In this document: in pieces, positions 12,291 through 22,712 of the stretch
Numbering within the stretch: position 1 is the stretch's first letter
Layout of the letters: each line of letters begins with the position of its first letter
NCBI RefSeq assembly: GCF_019393635.1
Contig: NC_057862.1
Location: 679,380,814-679,444,813 of the forward strand
Length of the DNA stretch: 64,000 bases
Reading direction: 5' to 3'
From: Dromiciops gliroides
Taxonomy: Eukaryota > Chordata > Mammalia > Microbiotheria > Microbiotheriidae
Position numbers and translations under genes: made by a program
The notes under the pieces: model-generated
Seen by the model: the letters and a program-made list of their open reading frames with translations, nothing else
Databases searched by the model: none
Told to the model about the DNA's origin: nothing

Positions 12291-13430
12291 GGTCTGTATT
12301 GTTAAGGATAATGCTTGGATTTGCTCCTACAAAAATGACACTCCAACACCAGATGAAGAAAATTAGATTTAATGAATATTATAGTACAGGAAAAGAGATA
12401 TTAATTTTGCAACAGCAATAAAGTAAGCAGCCTAATAATGTAACTATTAAAGCAAAAGTGACCACTATGTAGAGATTTAAAGAGAAATACATCACCAAAT
12501 CGGGGAACCACCAACTCCTGGGTCCATTTGGCTGGGGGTCCCAGTACAGCCTCCCAGAGTCCCAATTGGGAACATCCCGGGCTGAGCATCCTCTCCAGGG
12601 GTGAGACTCCAAAGGGGCCAGGGCTTACTTTCACTTGTATAGTGCCTTTAAAAAAAGTGGCTTGAAGCCACAATAGCAGCTTGTATGATGAGCCAATTTT
12701 ATGACTGACACCAAGTGAGTTCCCTCAGAATCACTGCCAGAGAAGTTGGAATAAACATTTAGTTTCTCAAGACATACTCCTGAGGGGGAGCCAACCCCCC
12801 AGGACTACTTCTGGAATTGTTTATAGTCCCTAGGAATGGCTAGTTCCTGGGAACCTTAGGCCTTTAATCAGTGAGATATGCCTAGAAGGGACCTGGACAG
12901 AATCCCAATAGGGTATCCTCCTTCACGTTCCCACTCTCGGTCAGAACAGGGGCAATTTCCCATGTTAAGCTATAGCTGGAGTTAGCAGAAAACATCTGGG
13001 AGTTCATAGAGGGGGCAAACACAGGCTTGTGAGCTAGGCCTATGCCTGGATGATCTTCTAATATTCATCTACCTTTTAAGGCCCCAGATGAAGATGAAAT
13101 GACTGAGGAAACAAAGGTTCTATCTTCCAAGTATATTGATTTATTGAGCAATGCATACTAAATGCCCAGCAAACCAGGACCAGACATCTTCACCTTAATC
13201 CTGAACCCAAATACAGGGAGAGACATTAAAAACATTTAATCACATTAGACCAATTAATTAAAAGGAAAAAATATGACATTAGGTAATCTTATTTCTCATT
13301 GGATGAAAGATAAGGGACTGTCCAAGTTAGGAGGGGGATAATGAACAGGTTCAATTCCCTGAAATCAGAAAAAGAGGTGTTCCTTTTGATATGGGGAAAT
13401 AGGTGGGGGGTTTGGAGTACAGGTTGGGGT
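12291..13430. other. Unassigned, perhaps internal remains of a retroviral fossil
   Basis: No family-like open frame could be recognised. It lies next to a set of minus-strand LTR-like blocks, so it may be decayed internal sequence, but nothing seen here proves that. Confidence 0.25.
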
Positions 13431-14510
13431 TTGGGGGTTCTTAAGAATTCCTCTTTAAAGAATTACACCCTCTTGCATACAAATCCAGTAGAATAAAATA
13501 ATAGTTTATTTAGGGGCTGTAGAAGGGAAACCAAGAGAGACATCCTTGGATTTCTCATGGGGATGTGTAATTTAAAATTCTAAATGTGGGTTCTAATCTG
13601 TCCCCCCAGTTTTGGGAGGAACCTGACTAAAATCACTGATAAATGAGTTTTTTAAGGGTTTATTGAAAGATAGTAAAAGAAAGAGAAAGACTGAGAACAG
13701 AATTCCTACAGCCTGGCAATCCTAGCCTTCCCAAGCTCCCACTTCTGAAGCCCTCTGCCACCACGCTGATCTCTCACACCAAAAAAGTGCAGAACTCTCT
13801 CCCCAGCGTCTGCTTCCTCCTTCATCTTCCCCGCCCATAAATGGGAGGTTCTTCAAGCTGATTGGCTAGTGTCATTCAAATTCATTGGTTCACTGGACCC
13901 TAAAGTGGTCTCAATGTAAAGTTCAAAGATTTTAGCTCTGAGAACAATACCTTGTTAAGTACCCTTAAGTACCAGCCAGGTGTGCTTACAATCTAGTAAG
14001 CCATCAACAGTCAGTTGCCTTATCCAATTCAATCTGTTTAAATCAGTCTCCAGGTGGGCCCCTGAGTATCTGCTAAATCTCATCTATCACATTCCATTAT
14101 CTTGACACAGGGAGAAAGCATGGTACAGAGCATGGCTCTGAGATACCAATCTCCTCGAGCAGGAGATAGGCAGATACTTTTATAGAGGACTGATGGTGGT
14201 CTGATGAGGTGATCTGACTACGATGAGGTGATCTTCTGACTACATAAAGTTCCCCTATTGGGGGAGGACCATCCCCCACTTTTGGTGGCTGGGGGAAGTT
14301 GGGTGAGGGGCAGCTCTGAATCTCTCAAGCCATCTCTCTGCTCCTCATGACACAAAGGCAGCAGCCACACCCAATCCTATCTCCCTGAGGGGTGGGGAAG
14401 ACTGGTTAGCTGTGTCTGTCCTTTGGTTTAGTTTCTCAAGGAGAAAGTTCTTTGATGTACCCCAGAGAACTTCTATGGTATGCTAGCCCTATAACACTTT
14501 CCCCAAAACA
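13431..14510 (-). mobile_element. LTR fossil, minus orientation, apparently with a second LTR nested inside
   Basis: On the minus strand an LTR-like unit starts TGTTTTGGGGAAAG at 14510, has a TATA-like ctataaaag near 14185, and an AATAAA-bearing R/U5-like end near 13505. Between them (about 14095 to 13600) sits another LTR-like block that starts TGTGATAGATGAG, has its own caataaaccc and ends in ...ggggggaca. The edges are approximate and the nested unit shows no clear duplication. Old, noncoding and degraded. Confidence 0.4.
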
Positions 14511-14950
14511 TCTGTAAATAATCAAAGAAATATGGAAATAATAACTGATTGATCAGTACGGGGCCAATTTTCAGATAAGACACGTGGGTCGATTGAGCTG
14601 TACAATTACAAGGAAACTCCTTGTATCAATCTTTTACTCTGATTGGGTCAGTATGACCTAGGTCCTTGGTCTCTAAACAGAAAATAAAGGTGGTCCAGTT
14701 TCCTAGCCATACAGGACAAGGCTCAAACAGTGCAATAAGGTTTTCTCCCAATTTCTACAATTGAATAAAGTTTTCTCACAATAAAGAAATTGGAATGAAT
14801 CCATAATTGAATAGAAAGGGAACCGAGCTAGCTCCAGAATTGAGTCACACAAGATGGAGTCACTGTGGTTTGCTCACTTCCCACAATTAACCACTTGCTG
14901 TCCCACTTCCTTTAATTCCCTCAAATATCTCCTCTTTTGTGCTGTTAACC
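14511..14950. other. No gene seen
   Basis: Sequence between LTR-like blocks, possibly decayed internal retroviral sequence. Nothing is recognised. Confidence 0.3.
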
Positions 14951-15272
14951 TGTAAATTAAGGAAACAATCAATATAGGAGAAATAAGGTCTTTAATCCCG
15001 GCAGACGGGCTAGGAATACCCAAAGATGGGAACCGAAGACAGGATTTTTATGGGGTAACAGAACAGAGGGAGCTATGAAACTGCCCTTGGGAAAAGTAAG
15101 TTTCTCACAGACAGAAACAATTTAATATAAATGAACCTTTTTGCATAATAACCTAAAGTCCAGGAAGTGAGCTTGGGAATCTTTGGGAAGGGATAGGTTG
15201 TTTGGGGGAGATCCATAAGCAATCAAGAATCTGGAATTGACAAAGATTGGTTAGCCCCAGGCAATTCATTTA
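14951..15272 (-). mobile_element. LTR-like fossil, minus orientation
   Basis: On the minus strand: a start near tgaattgcctgg, a TATA-like cccataaaaatcctg near 15045, 'gggattaaagacc' near 14990, and an end ...ggttaaca near 14950. The order fits an LTR of about 320 bp. No duplication found. Confidence 0.4.
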
Positions 15273-16070
15273 CCTGGTGTTTGGGACAAAATTCCCTCGG
15301 TTTACCCAAATAATTCGAGAAGACCACCAAGTCAAGCAGAGGCAGATTTATTACATTCTCATGAGAATGGGTGACCCCATGCAAGGGAGGAGCACAGTAA
15401 TGGGCTCATGAGTTGGGTTTTTATGGAAGTTTTGTGGGGGGGGGGTCCCTTGTGCACAGGGTGAGCTCACAATCTAATATCCAATCCTGTCTCACCCAAG
15501 ATGTGTGTTCAGCTTGCGATGAGGGTATGGATGCATGCTCAGCTATGTCGGAGAGCTGGGGGGAAAGGGGAGGGGGAAAGGTCACACCACGGGAGGGGTG
15601 AAACCACTCCAAACCACTCAACCCGGGTAAGGAGGGGCAAGGGGGAAGGAGGGAGTGATGGTACCAGGATCTGGTACCATGAGGGATGCAATAAGGGAGA
15701 GGTAGTAACTGGGTGGGGTCCACACTAGCAAGAGACATCTTCTCCTGCCTGGTCATAGAGCAAGATGCGGGGAGGTATGTTGTAGCAACAGCATGACTAA
15801 CCCATAACAAGAACTGGGGGTTTGGAATGTAGGCAAGGGGGCTTGGTAGTACCAGGATACATCAGGTTCAATAAAGCAAGATACATGATTTCTGTTATTA
15901 GCAATAGAATTAAACATGAACAAAATAATCTGACTATAACGGGGACTGGGGGCTGGGTACTTTCCAGACCCCATTCTGAGAATCTGAACTGACTCAAGTC
16001 CACCTATCCCATACACTGGGAAGGGGGAGTGAGTGGGGATCAGGGAGCTCTCAGTAAATTTGTAGTTCAC
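15273..16070 (-). mobile_element. LTR-like fossil, minus orientation, about 790 bp
   Basis: On the minus strand it starts TGTGAACTACAAATT near 16068. A TATA-like ccataaaaacccaac lies near 15420, aataaatctgcctctgc near 15345, and the end is ...gtcccaaaca near 15280. The open frames at 15413-16070 fall inside it and look incidental. Confidence 0.45.
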
Positions 16071-16640
16071 AGTGCCTACTTTATTTATTGGCTTTTAAAA
16101 ATGTATATTCAGTTCATTAATCATATTCTTTTTTATTTTGTAATGTATATTTTTAGTGGTATGATCCCTCCCCCACCCTGAGGATTGCTTTATCTGCATA
16201 TCTCAGAAAAGTTGGCAAGTTGTTTCATCATTAACATTTTATTTTACATAGCTATTAACTTTTTCAATGATTTGTTCTTTGGCTCACTAATTATTTAGGA
16301 TTTGTTTTTCTCTCACTAAATTACCTTTTTTTTTTTTTGGGTAGGGCAATTGGGGTTAAGTGACTTGCCCAGGGTCACACAGTTAGTAAGTGTCAAGTGT
16401 CTGAGGCTGGATTTGAACTCAGGTCCTCCTGAATCCAGGGCTGGTGCTTTATCCACTGTGCCACCTAGCTGCCCCCTCCTCCATTAATCTTTAATATTGC
16501 TTTGTGGGTTTTTTTTCTGAAATAGAGTATTTTTTGGGTTTTGTAAAGACAATTCTTTTTCCCACCCCTCCTTGATTCCAAACACAGGATTGTACCCACT
16601 AGGTCATGTTCCCACTAAGAACAAAATAAAAATAAATATT
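16071..16640 (-). mobile_element. L1 ORF2 fragment, antisense, with a SINE inserted
   Basis: 'gatttgttctttggctcact' matches the antisense L1 stretch at 55828 ('gatttgttctttgacccact'). The SINE at 16326-16476 is antisense and complete from poly-T to 'cacctagctgcccc'. Confidence 0.55.
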
Positions 16641-16649
16641 TATAATAAT

Positions 16650-16975
16650 TTATTTGTTCAGTGGTTTTCAGTAATGTCCAACTATGTGAGGTTATTTCAG
16701 GTTTTGTTGGCAAAGATATGAGAGTGGTTTTGTTTTGGGGAAAGTTTCTCAAGGAGAAGGTTCTTTGATGTACCCCAGAAAACTTCTGGGGTGCTAGGCC
16801 CATAACAGTTTGCCATTTCCTTCTCCAACTTATTTTACAGTGAGGGAATTGCAATCAGAGTTAAGTGACTTGCCCAGGGTCACACAGTTAATAAGCATTT
16901 GAGGGCAGATTTGAACTATCTTCCTGACTCTAGGATTGGCACTCTATTCATTATATCACCCACCTGCCCTATGAC
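16650..16975 (-). repeat. tRNA/CORE-type SINE, antisense, split by a 77-bp LTR-like piece
   Basis: The SINE reads 'ttggcaaagatatgagagtgg' up to 16730 and resumes 'gtttgccatttccttctcca' at 16808, as in intact copies at 57330 and 51480. The inserted 16731-16807 segment begins TGTTTTGGGGAAAG, ends CATAACA and is flanked on both sides by GTTT, a 4-base duplication. It is related to the LTR start at 14434-14510. Confidence 0.65.
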
Positions 16976-17230
16976 CATTTATAATATTAATTAAAATTTT
17001 TAAAACAATTTATAAATTAAATAATAGAGATATTCTTTGTTGCTATTTTGAAAACTGTAGATATGTACATATATTTAAGTATCTCAGCGTAGTTTATTTT
17101 GTTTTTTTCTTTTCTGAAATGGCAACTATGAAGGAAGACCCCCAAAGTCTTCAATGAGGAGAAAGTAGGGCAGATAGCCCCAGAAGTGAGAGGTTGAGGA
17201 CCCTGCCGCCACCAGAGATTCCTTGCATAA
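16976..17230. other. No gene seen
   Basis: AT-rich unique sequence upstream of the second NAT8 leader exon. Confidence 0.4.
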
Positions 17231-17315
17231 GGAAAGCCATTGTCCTCTGCCAGGCTTTTTGGGGAGTTCCCATGGAGACCTTGGGGAGTGGCTAGAAAGG
17301 AGCACGGGTTAGAAT

Positions 17316-17379
17316 TTGCTACATACTGGTACAGCGAGGCAGCTCCCTTCAGCAACAACAGAAGAGTCTGGAACACAGG
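17316..17379 (+). other. Probable 5' noncoding exon of NAT8-like copy 2
   Basis: The sequence tctggaacacag|gtgagg is a strong donor at 17379. The paralogue has gaacagaag|gtgagt in the same relative place. The 5' edge is uncertain. Confidence 0.45.
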
Positions 17380-17770
17380 TGAGGGGAGAGGGAGAGGGCA
17401 ACTTTGGGGACATCCTCTGCCTTGGAGCCTGGGGATTGGGGAGGCAAGCAGTCCACTCCTGTTGGAAGATCTGGTCCTGGGTGGGTCTGAGGGAACCATG
17501 TTACTTCTTTCTCCCTGTCTCCAGCTGCGTCTGCCCCCATAAACATTCCTAGTCTCTGGAGGTCAGGAAGAACATCTGGAGCAGGCAGAGGGTTGAACTG
17601 GAGCTCCTTTTCCCTCCCACCCAAAGTGTCCTCTGGGATTCAGAGGCCGGAAGGGGGCTATGGGAGGAGAGATGGAGGGATTAAGGCAGGCAGGAGGGAA
17701 CTGGGAGAATCAGCAAGGCTCACTTGGATTTCATCCACAGGACCCTTAGGACACAGGAGAAGCAGCTTTC

Positions 17771-18438
17771 ATGGCTCCCTGCCAAATCCGGAGATACCAG
17801 GACCAGGACTGGCATGTGGTGAGGGCCATATTTGCAGAGGGAATTCTGCAAGGAGTAGTTCCAACCTTCCAGCACTGGCTGAAGCAGCCCCGAAGCTTCA
17901 TGCTCCTGCTGGGGGGTGCGGGGGCCCTGCTCCTTGGCTCTGGCTCCCTCCTCCTGTCTGTCCTGGGCCTCCTGGGCCTCCTGGCTGCCCTGTGGCTGGT
18001 CACTCGGTATCCCTTCTCCGATTATGTAGACCACGCTTTGCACACTGACATGTGGGACATTCAGGCATCCTACCTCAATGACAGAGGATCCGGTTTCTGG
18101 GTGGCAGAGTCAGGGGGTCAGGTGGTGGGCCTGGTGTGTGCCCGCCAGCACAAGATGCTTCAGGACACAAACATCTGGAGCTGCTCCACTTATCTGTGAG
18201 ACGGGAGCACCGTGGCCAGGGCATCGCCAAGACCTTGACTCAGACGGTGTTCCAATTTGCCCAGGACAGGGGCTACAGTAGCATCGTCCTGAGCACCAGC
18301 AGCTTGAATTACCCAGCGAGAAGACTGTACGAGAGTCTTGGCTTCCGGAAATCCCACGAAACGCTGACAGCCCCCACGTGGTGCATCACAGCCTTTACTA
18401 TGGTTCATTACCAATATTTTTTGTCCCTCTCTTCCTGA
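17771..18438 (+). pseudogene. NAT8-like (camello) N-acetyltransferase, frameshifted paralogue
   Basis: The first frame (17771-18199) reads MAPCQIRRYQDQDWHVV, a hydrophobic anchor near residues 41-78, HTDMWDIQASYLNDRGSGFW and GQVVGLVCARQHKM. It then leaves the family frame near 18157. The expected GNAT half continues in another frame (to 18438) with LELLHLSVRREHRGQGIAKT (motif A intact) and ARRLYESLGFRK (motif B intact). Against copy 1, the segment between the KM codons and LELL is four bases shorter (23 against 27), which shifts the frame. The rest is well kept, so the loss is recent or an assembly error. A leader acceptor ends at 17740, and AATAAA lies at 18500. In human, NAT8 copies also include a degenerate member (NAT8B). 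Confidence 0.85.
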
Positions 18439-18499
18439 AAGGCACTTGGCCCATGTCAGCTTCTTGGCTGCTGGCGAGTGGTTTCTGTAGTCATTGATT

Positions 18500-18505
18500 A
18501 ATAAA
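18500..18505 (+). terminator. Poly(A) signal AATAAA of NAT8-like copy 2
   Basis: Lies 62 bases after the end of the GNAT half, in a context that matches the copy 1 site (tta..aaa.gctgttga). Confidence 0.6.
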
Positions 18506-21500
18506 AGGCTGTTGACTCACCCATAACTATTGTCTCTTCTTAGTAACAAAATATCCTCTTAAAATATGATTCCTGGCTGAGGGACAACCTAAGAGAAGAT
18601 GTGGTTTATATGGTAATGTAAATGTGTGGGAGGGTCTGAATTATTTATATTTTAAGGTTCTAAGGGAAGAGCTGGTCTTGCTGATGGGTAGGGGTCTGTA
18701 GTGATGGTCCAGAAGTGATGAGTTCAGGTCCTGCCTCTGAAACTGACTTGCTGTGTGTCCCTGGGAAAATCACCTACCCTCCCTGAATTAAAATAGGGGT
18801 GACAGTAACACCTGTTGTAACCCCTTCATGGGGCTGTTGTTAAGTCCATGTGGGAGCTCTGCAGACTTTGGGGCCCACGAGGAACAGAGAATGATTCTTT
18901 CCCCAGATAACTTTGCTGTGAATCCTCCAGCAGGGGCCCCTCAGACTTGGTCAAGTGAGGCAATGACAGGATTAAGTTGGCCTCATTGAGTGCATGAATG
19001 GCTAGGCACAAAGGGGATAAAAAGAGAAAAGGATGCAAACATTAAAGCCTGCGGCATGGAGAGAGCTGGTTCTAACTTCAGATTTTAGAAGGGAGTGGAA
19101 GAAACACAAATACTGTTGACTCAACTTCAGAGTGTTCCAAAGCACACATTTTTTAATTTTGGAGAGCCCCCATGTTGGACACTTGGCAGCGTGTGACTGC
19201 TCAAAGCCTGATCTAAGTGGCAGCTTAGTACAAAGACAAAAACAAGCCAGGTCTCTGCTCACTCTCCACCTCCTTATTCCTTTGAATTTCCTTGCTTTTA
19301 AAATAGGTTTCTAATTTTTACATTTACTCATACATTCCTTTGATTCCCCTCCCCCATCTTTCCCTTGTCTCACAGAATCAATCCATATATCAAAGAATTT
19401 CTTTTTTAAAAAATTAAGAGGGGGCAGCAAGGTGGTGCAGTGGATAAAGCACCAGCCCTGGATTCAGGAGGACCTGAGTTCAAATTTGGCCTCAGACACT
19501 TGACACTTACTAGCTGGGTAACCCTGGGCAAGTCACTTAGCCCTCATTGCCCCACCAAAAAGAAACCAAAAAAAAATTAAGAGAAAGAGGGGAAAAAAAT
19601 TAGCCAAACCAAATTACCCCCCCATCTCAAGACATTATATGCAATGTTGCATACCCATTGATCGCCACCTCTGCAAAAGCATGGGAATGGGGAGGAGGTG
19701 ACATCTCATTGTGTTTCTTTGGGCCCCAGATTGTTCCTTATCATCTGGAGGTAGATGGCATGGCGTCTTTCCTCATGGGCCCTTTCTACTTGATCCAGAG
19801 TATTCACAGTGCTCAGAAGGGCTTGGTCTCTCAGAGTTGTTCTTGGCACAATAGTGTTGTTACTGGATACAACCTTCTCTTGGTTCTGGTCAATTCACTC
19901 TTTCTTATTTCATGCAAGTTTTTCCATGTTTTTCTAAAAGCAACCAGCTCAGCATTTCTTAGAGCACAGGGGAGACATGATTTGAATGGTTAGTGCCTTG
20001 GCTCTGGTCACTACGGAAGTGAATGTCAGAGCAGCGATTTGAACCCAGGTCTCCGTGGAGCCACCACATCCACCCTACTATGCTGTGCATGAGTTATTTA
20101 GCTGCTCTCAGTTTCCTCCTCCATAAAAAGGGCAGGTTCGACTGTATGCCAACTTAGGCCCATGCCAGTCTACGTTTCTGTGATCTGGAGTGGGCATCAG
20201 AGAGGGCACAGGGCAGCCCCTTGAACACTTGCTTTGTTTCTTGTTTCTATCTTAGGAGAATCATCTTTAGGTTGTTAAGGACAGAGGCCATTTGGTTACT
20301 AGAGAGAGGAGGGAAACTGCAGAGAGGAGGCTGGCACAGCATCTGGCTGTCCTGGGGCCCCAATGCCCATTCTGTTCTCTTCACTACACTAACAAACCCC
20401 TTCTCCTGCTCCTCTGAATCTACACTCTACACCCCAGCTGCCTGTGTATGGCTCAGATAGAGGGAGAGAGGAGGGAAGGGGCAGGAGACTTTTCCTGGGT
20501 AAATTTTGTCTCTACACTTCATCCATAGGAAGCCTGTTGCCCGGCTCTCTCCTCTGGACTGTTTCCAGGGGCAGAGGCAATGCCTTCAGGGTTTTGAGCA
20601 AAGCCATGGGCCAAAGGAAGCTGAAGACATACAGCTGGGATTCTTCAAGGAGCAGGCAGGACCTTCTAGGGACAAGGATTGGAACAGGGAAATTCTTTGT
20701 CTGAGGTCACGGTATCAGGTTAAGGAAGGGAGAAGCATTTATTAAGGACCAATAAGGTCAGTGCAAAACTGAAACCGTCCCTCATCTCAGGGACTTTACA
20801 TCCCATCTGAGGAGCCGTCCACATTATAAGTGAAAAAAATAAACGCCAGTTAACTGGGAGTTAGAGGGAACACTAGCCTTTAGAGGGGCTTAAGGGGTGG
20901 GGAGGGGAATAAACAATCATTTATTAAGTACTTGCTCTATACCAAGCCCTGGGGGAAGGGATAGATGCCTTTTTATCCCCAATTTACAGGGAAGGACAGT
21001 GGTGATGTCATGGCAGCAGAGAATCCAGGAAGAGGGCCTTTGCATCCTCTGAATGTGCAAAGCTCACAACCACCCGAAACAGATGGAGAAGCAGGCCTGG
21101 AGAGACAGGCTGGATAGAGAGCTGGGAATCGGTCCTTATCCTCCCCTCTGCTTTCAACCTGTTCAACCTAAAGGACCGAGGTTGGATGCCAGCTCACAAG
21201 CAGGCCAGATACCGGAGGCTCCATATGCAGGCCAAAGTCCTGGGGAGATGAGAGGGGTCACTCTTAGGTCAGGCCCCTTTACTCCAGAGGATTTCTGCCT
21301 TCTGGATGCTCAGTCCCCCCCCCATCTCTCATCTGAAGCTTGGGGACAAAGTAGAGGTGCTGAGCTACCCCTAGATGCTTCTGGAAGAAAAACCAGCCTA
21401 TCACAGCAACTCTGGGATCTCTTTTAGCTGGACCTAAGCGATCATTCCCTGCGGTACTTCCTCCAGTCTGAAGGATTAAACATTAATCCACACCCAGTTT

Positions 21501-22600
21501 TATCAGCTGTGGATTCCTTGATGGCCAATTCAAAGTGGTCCAATGAGCCTGTGATCCTCTCATCCATGTGCCAGCTCCCTGCCTGGACCACGCTTGTCCA
21601 CGTCTCCCCACAATTCATACAATCCCTTGTCATAATAAGGACCATAGGGCTTGAGTCTTTTCCTCCCCGTATCCCTGAGGTAGCTAGCACCAAGATCCTC
21701 ATTCTAAGGAAGAGGAAACAGACTCTGAAATGTTAAGTGACTCGTACGGACTAAGAAGAACAGGCCGTTTAGATGAGGCCCCTTCCCCAGAGAAGAGGGG
21801 AAGCAGCTGGACTAGTAACTGGCAAGGCCTTGAGTGCAGCATTTCTATTAGTCCCTGCGCTGCTCTGTGCCCATCTGGATCCTGACTGGTTCACCCCCAG
21901 GGCTCTAGGGTCTTCTTATCCAGGGCTCTGACACTGGTGAAGGGCTCCCCTTTCTCTGTCCTACCGAAGGCCCTGATGCTCAGCCTGAGGTTCTTGGCAG
22001 GCCTGGTTGATTGGTGTGATGACATGGCTTCATTTCTCAGAATCACCACAAGACTGAGATATGAATTTCAGTGAAGAAAAACGGATTCCTCCTAGGATAC
22101 AGAATGTTGGCCTTGGAGTCAGGAAGACCTGAGTTCCAGTGCTGACTTAGACACTTGCTACCTGTGTGACTCTGGGTAAGTGACTGAGCCCTGCTCAGTT
22201 TCAGTTTCCTCATATGTAAAATGGGGATAACAGCCCTTCTTTGGACTTGTTTTGAGGCTCAAATGAAAAGATATCTAGAAGGTGCTCTGCAAACTCTAGA
22301 GCTACGGAAAAGCTCGCTCTCACGGCTCAACAGCAGTGGTAGGCAAGCACACCAAGTCTTTCTTCCTTGTCCTCAGGGACTAGATGGTAAATAGCTGTAC
22401 AACTCCTAGGTTTCCTAACCCCAAGCCCAGGTTTCCTAACCCCAAGCTGCTCTCCTCCCACTGTGGCCAGGCTCAGGCCTAGACTCTGGGCCTGAGTGCT
22501 GCTGGTCCCTGACAGTACCCCTTGTTCCAAGCCCTGCAGGCTGGAAAGAAAAGGCAGAAAGCACGTTCAATCGGCAGAGCCTTCGATCCTCGATGAGATC
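18506..22600. other. Intergenic, mostly unique; SINEs at 19422-19572 and 22085-22275
   Basis: 19422-19572 is a complete + strand marsupial SINE. 22085-22275 is a MIR/tRNA-type SINE ('ttggagtcaggaagacctga' followed by 'cagtttcctcatatgtaaaa'). About 20000-20110 has a MIR-like 'gcgatttgaacccaggtctc'. Open frames elsewhere (for example 21053-21427) have no recognised domain and no supporting splice pattern. No gene is called. Confidence 0.5.
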
Positions 22601-22712
22601 GGTAAGAGGGGACTCCACAGAGAATTCACCCATCACAACTTCCAGAAATAAAACGACAAAAAAAAATTATCATTACAATAATGCCCAAAACATGTGGATT
22701 CTTTTTTTTACT

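Noticed and set aside
15421-15810. 129-codon minus-strand open frame
   Set aside because: It lies wholly inside an LTR-like block and has no recognisable domain.
21053-21427. 124-codon plus-strand open frame
   Set aside because: No domain, no splice pattern and ordinary composition. It is not distinguishable from chance.
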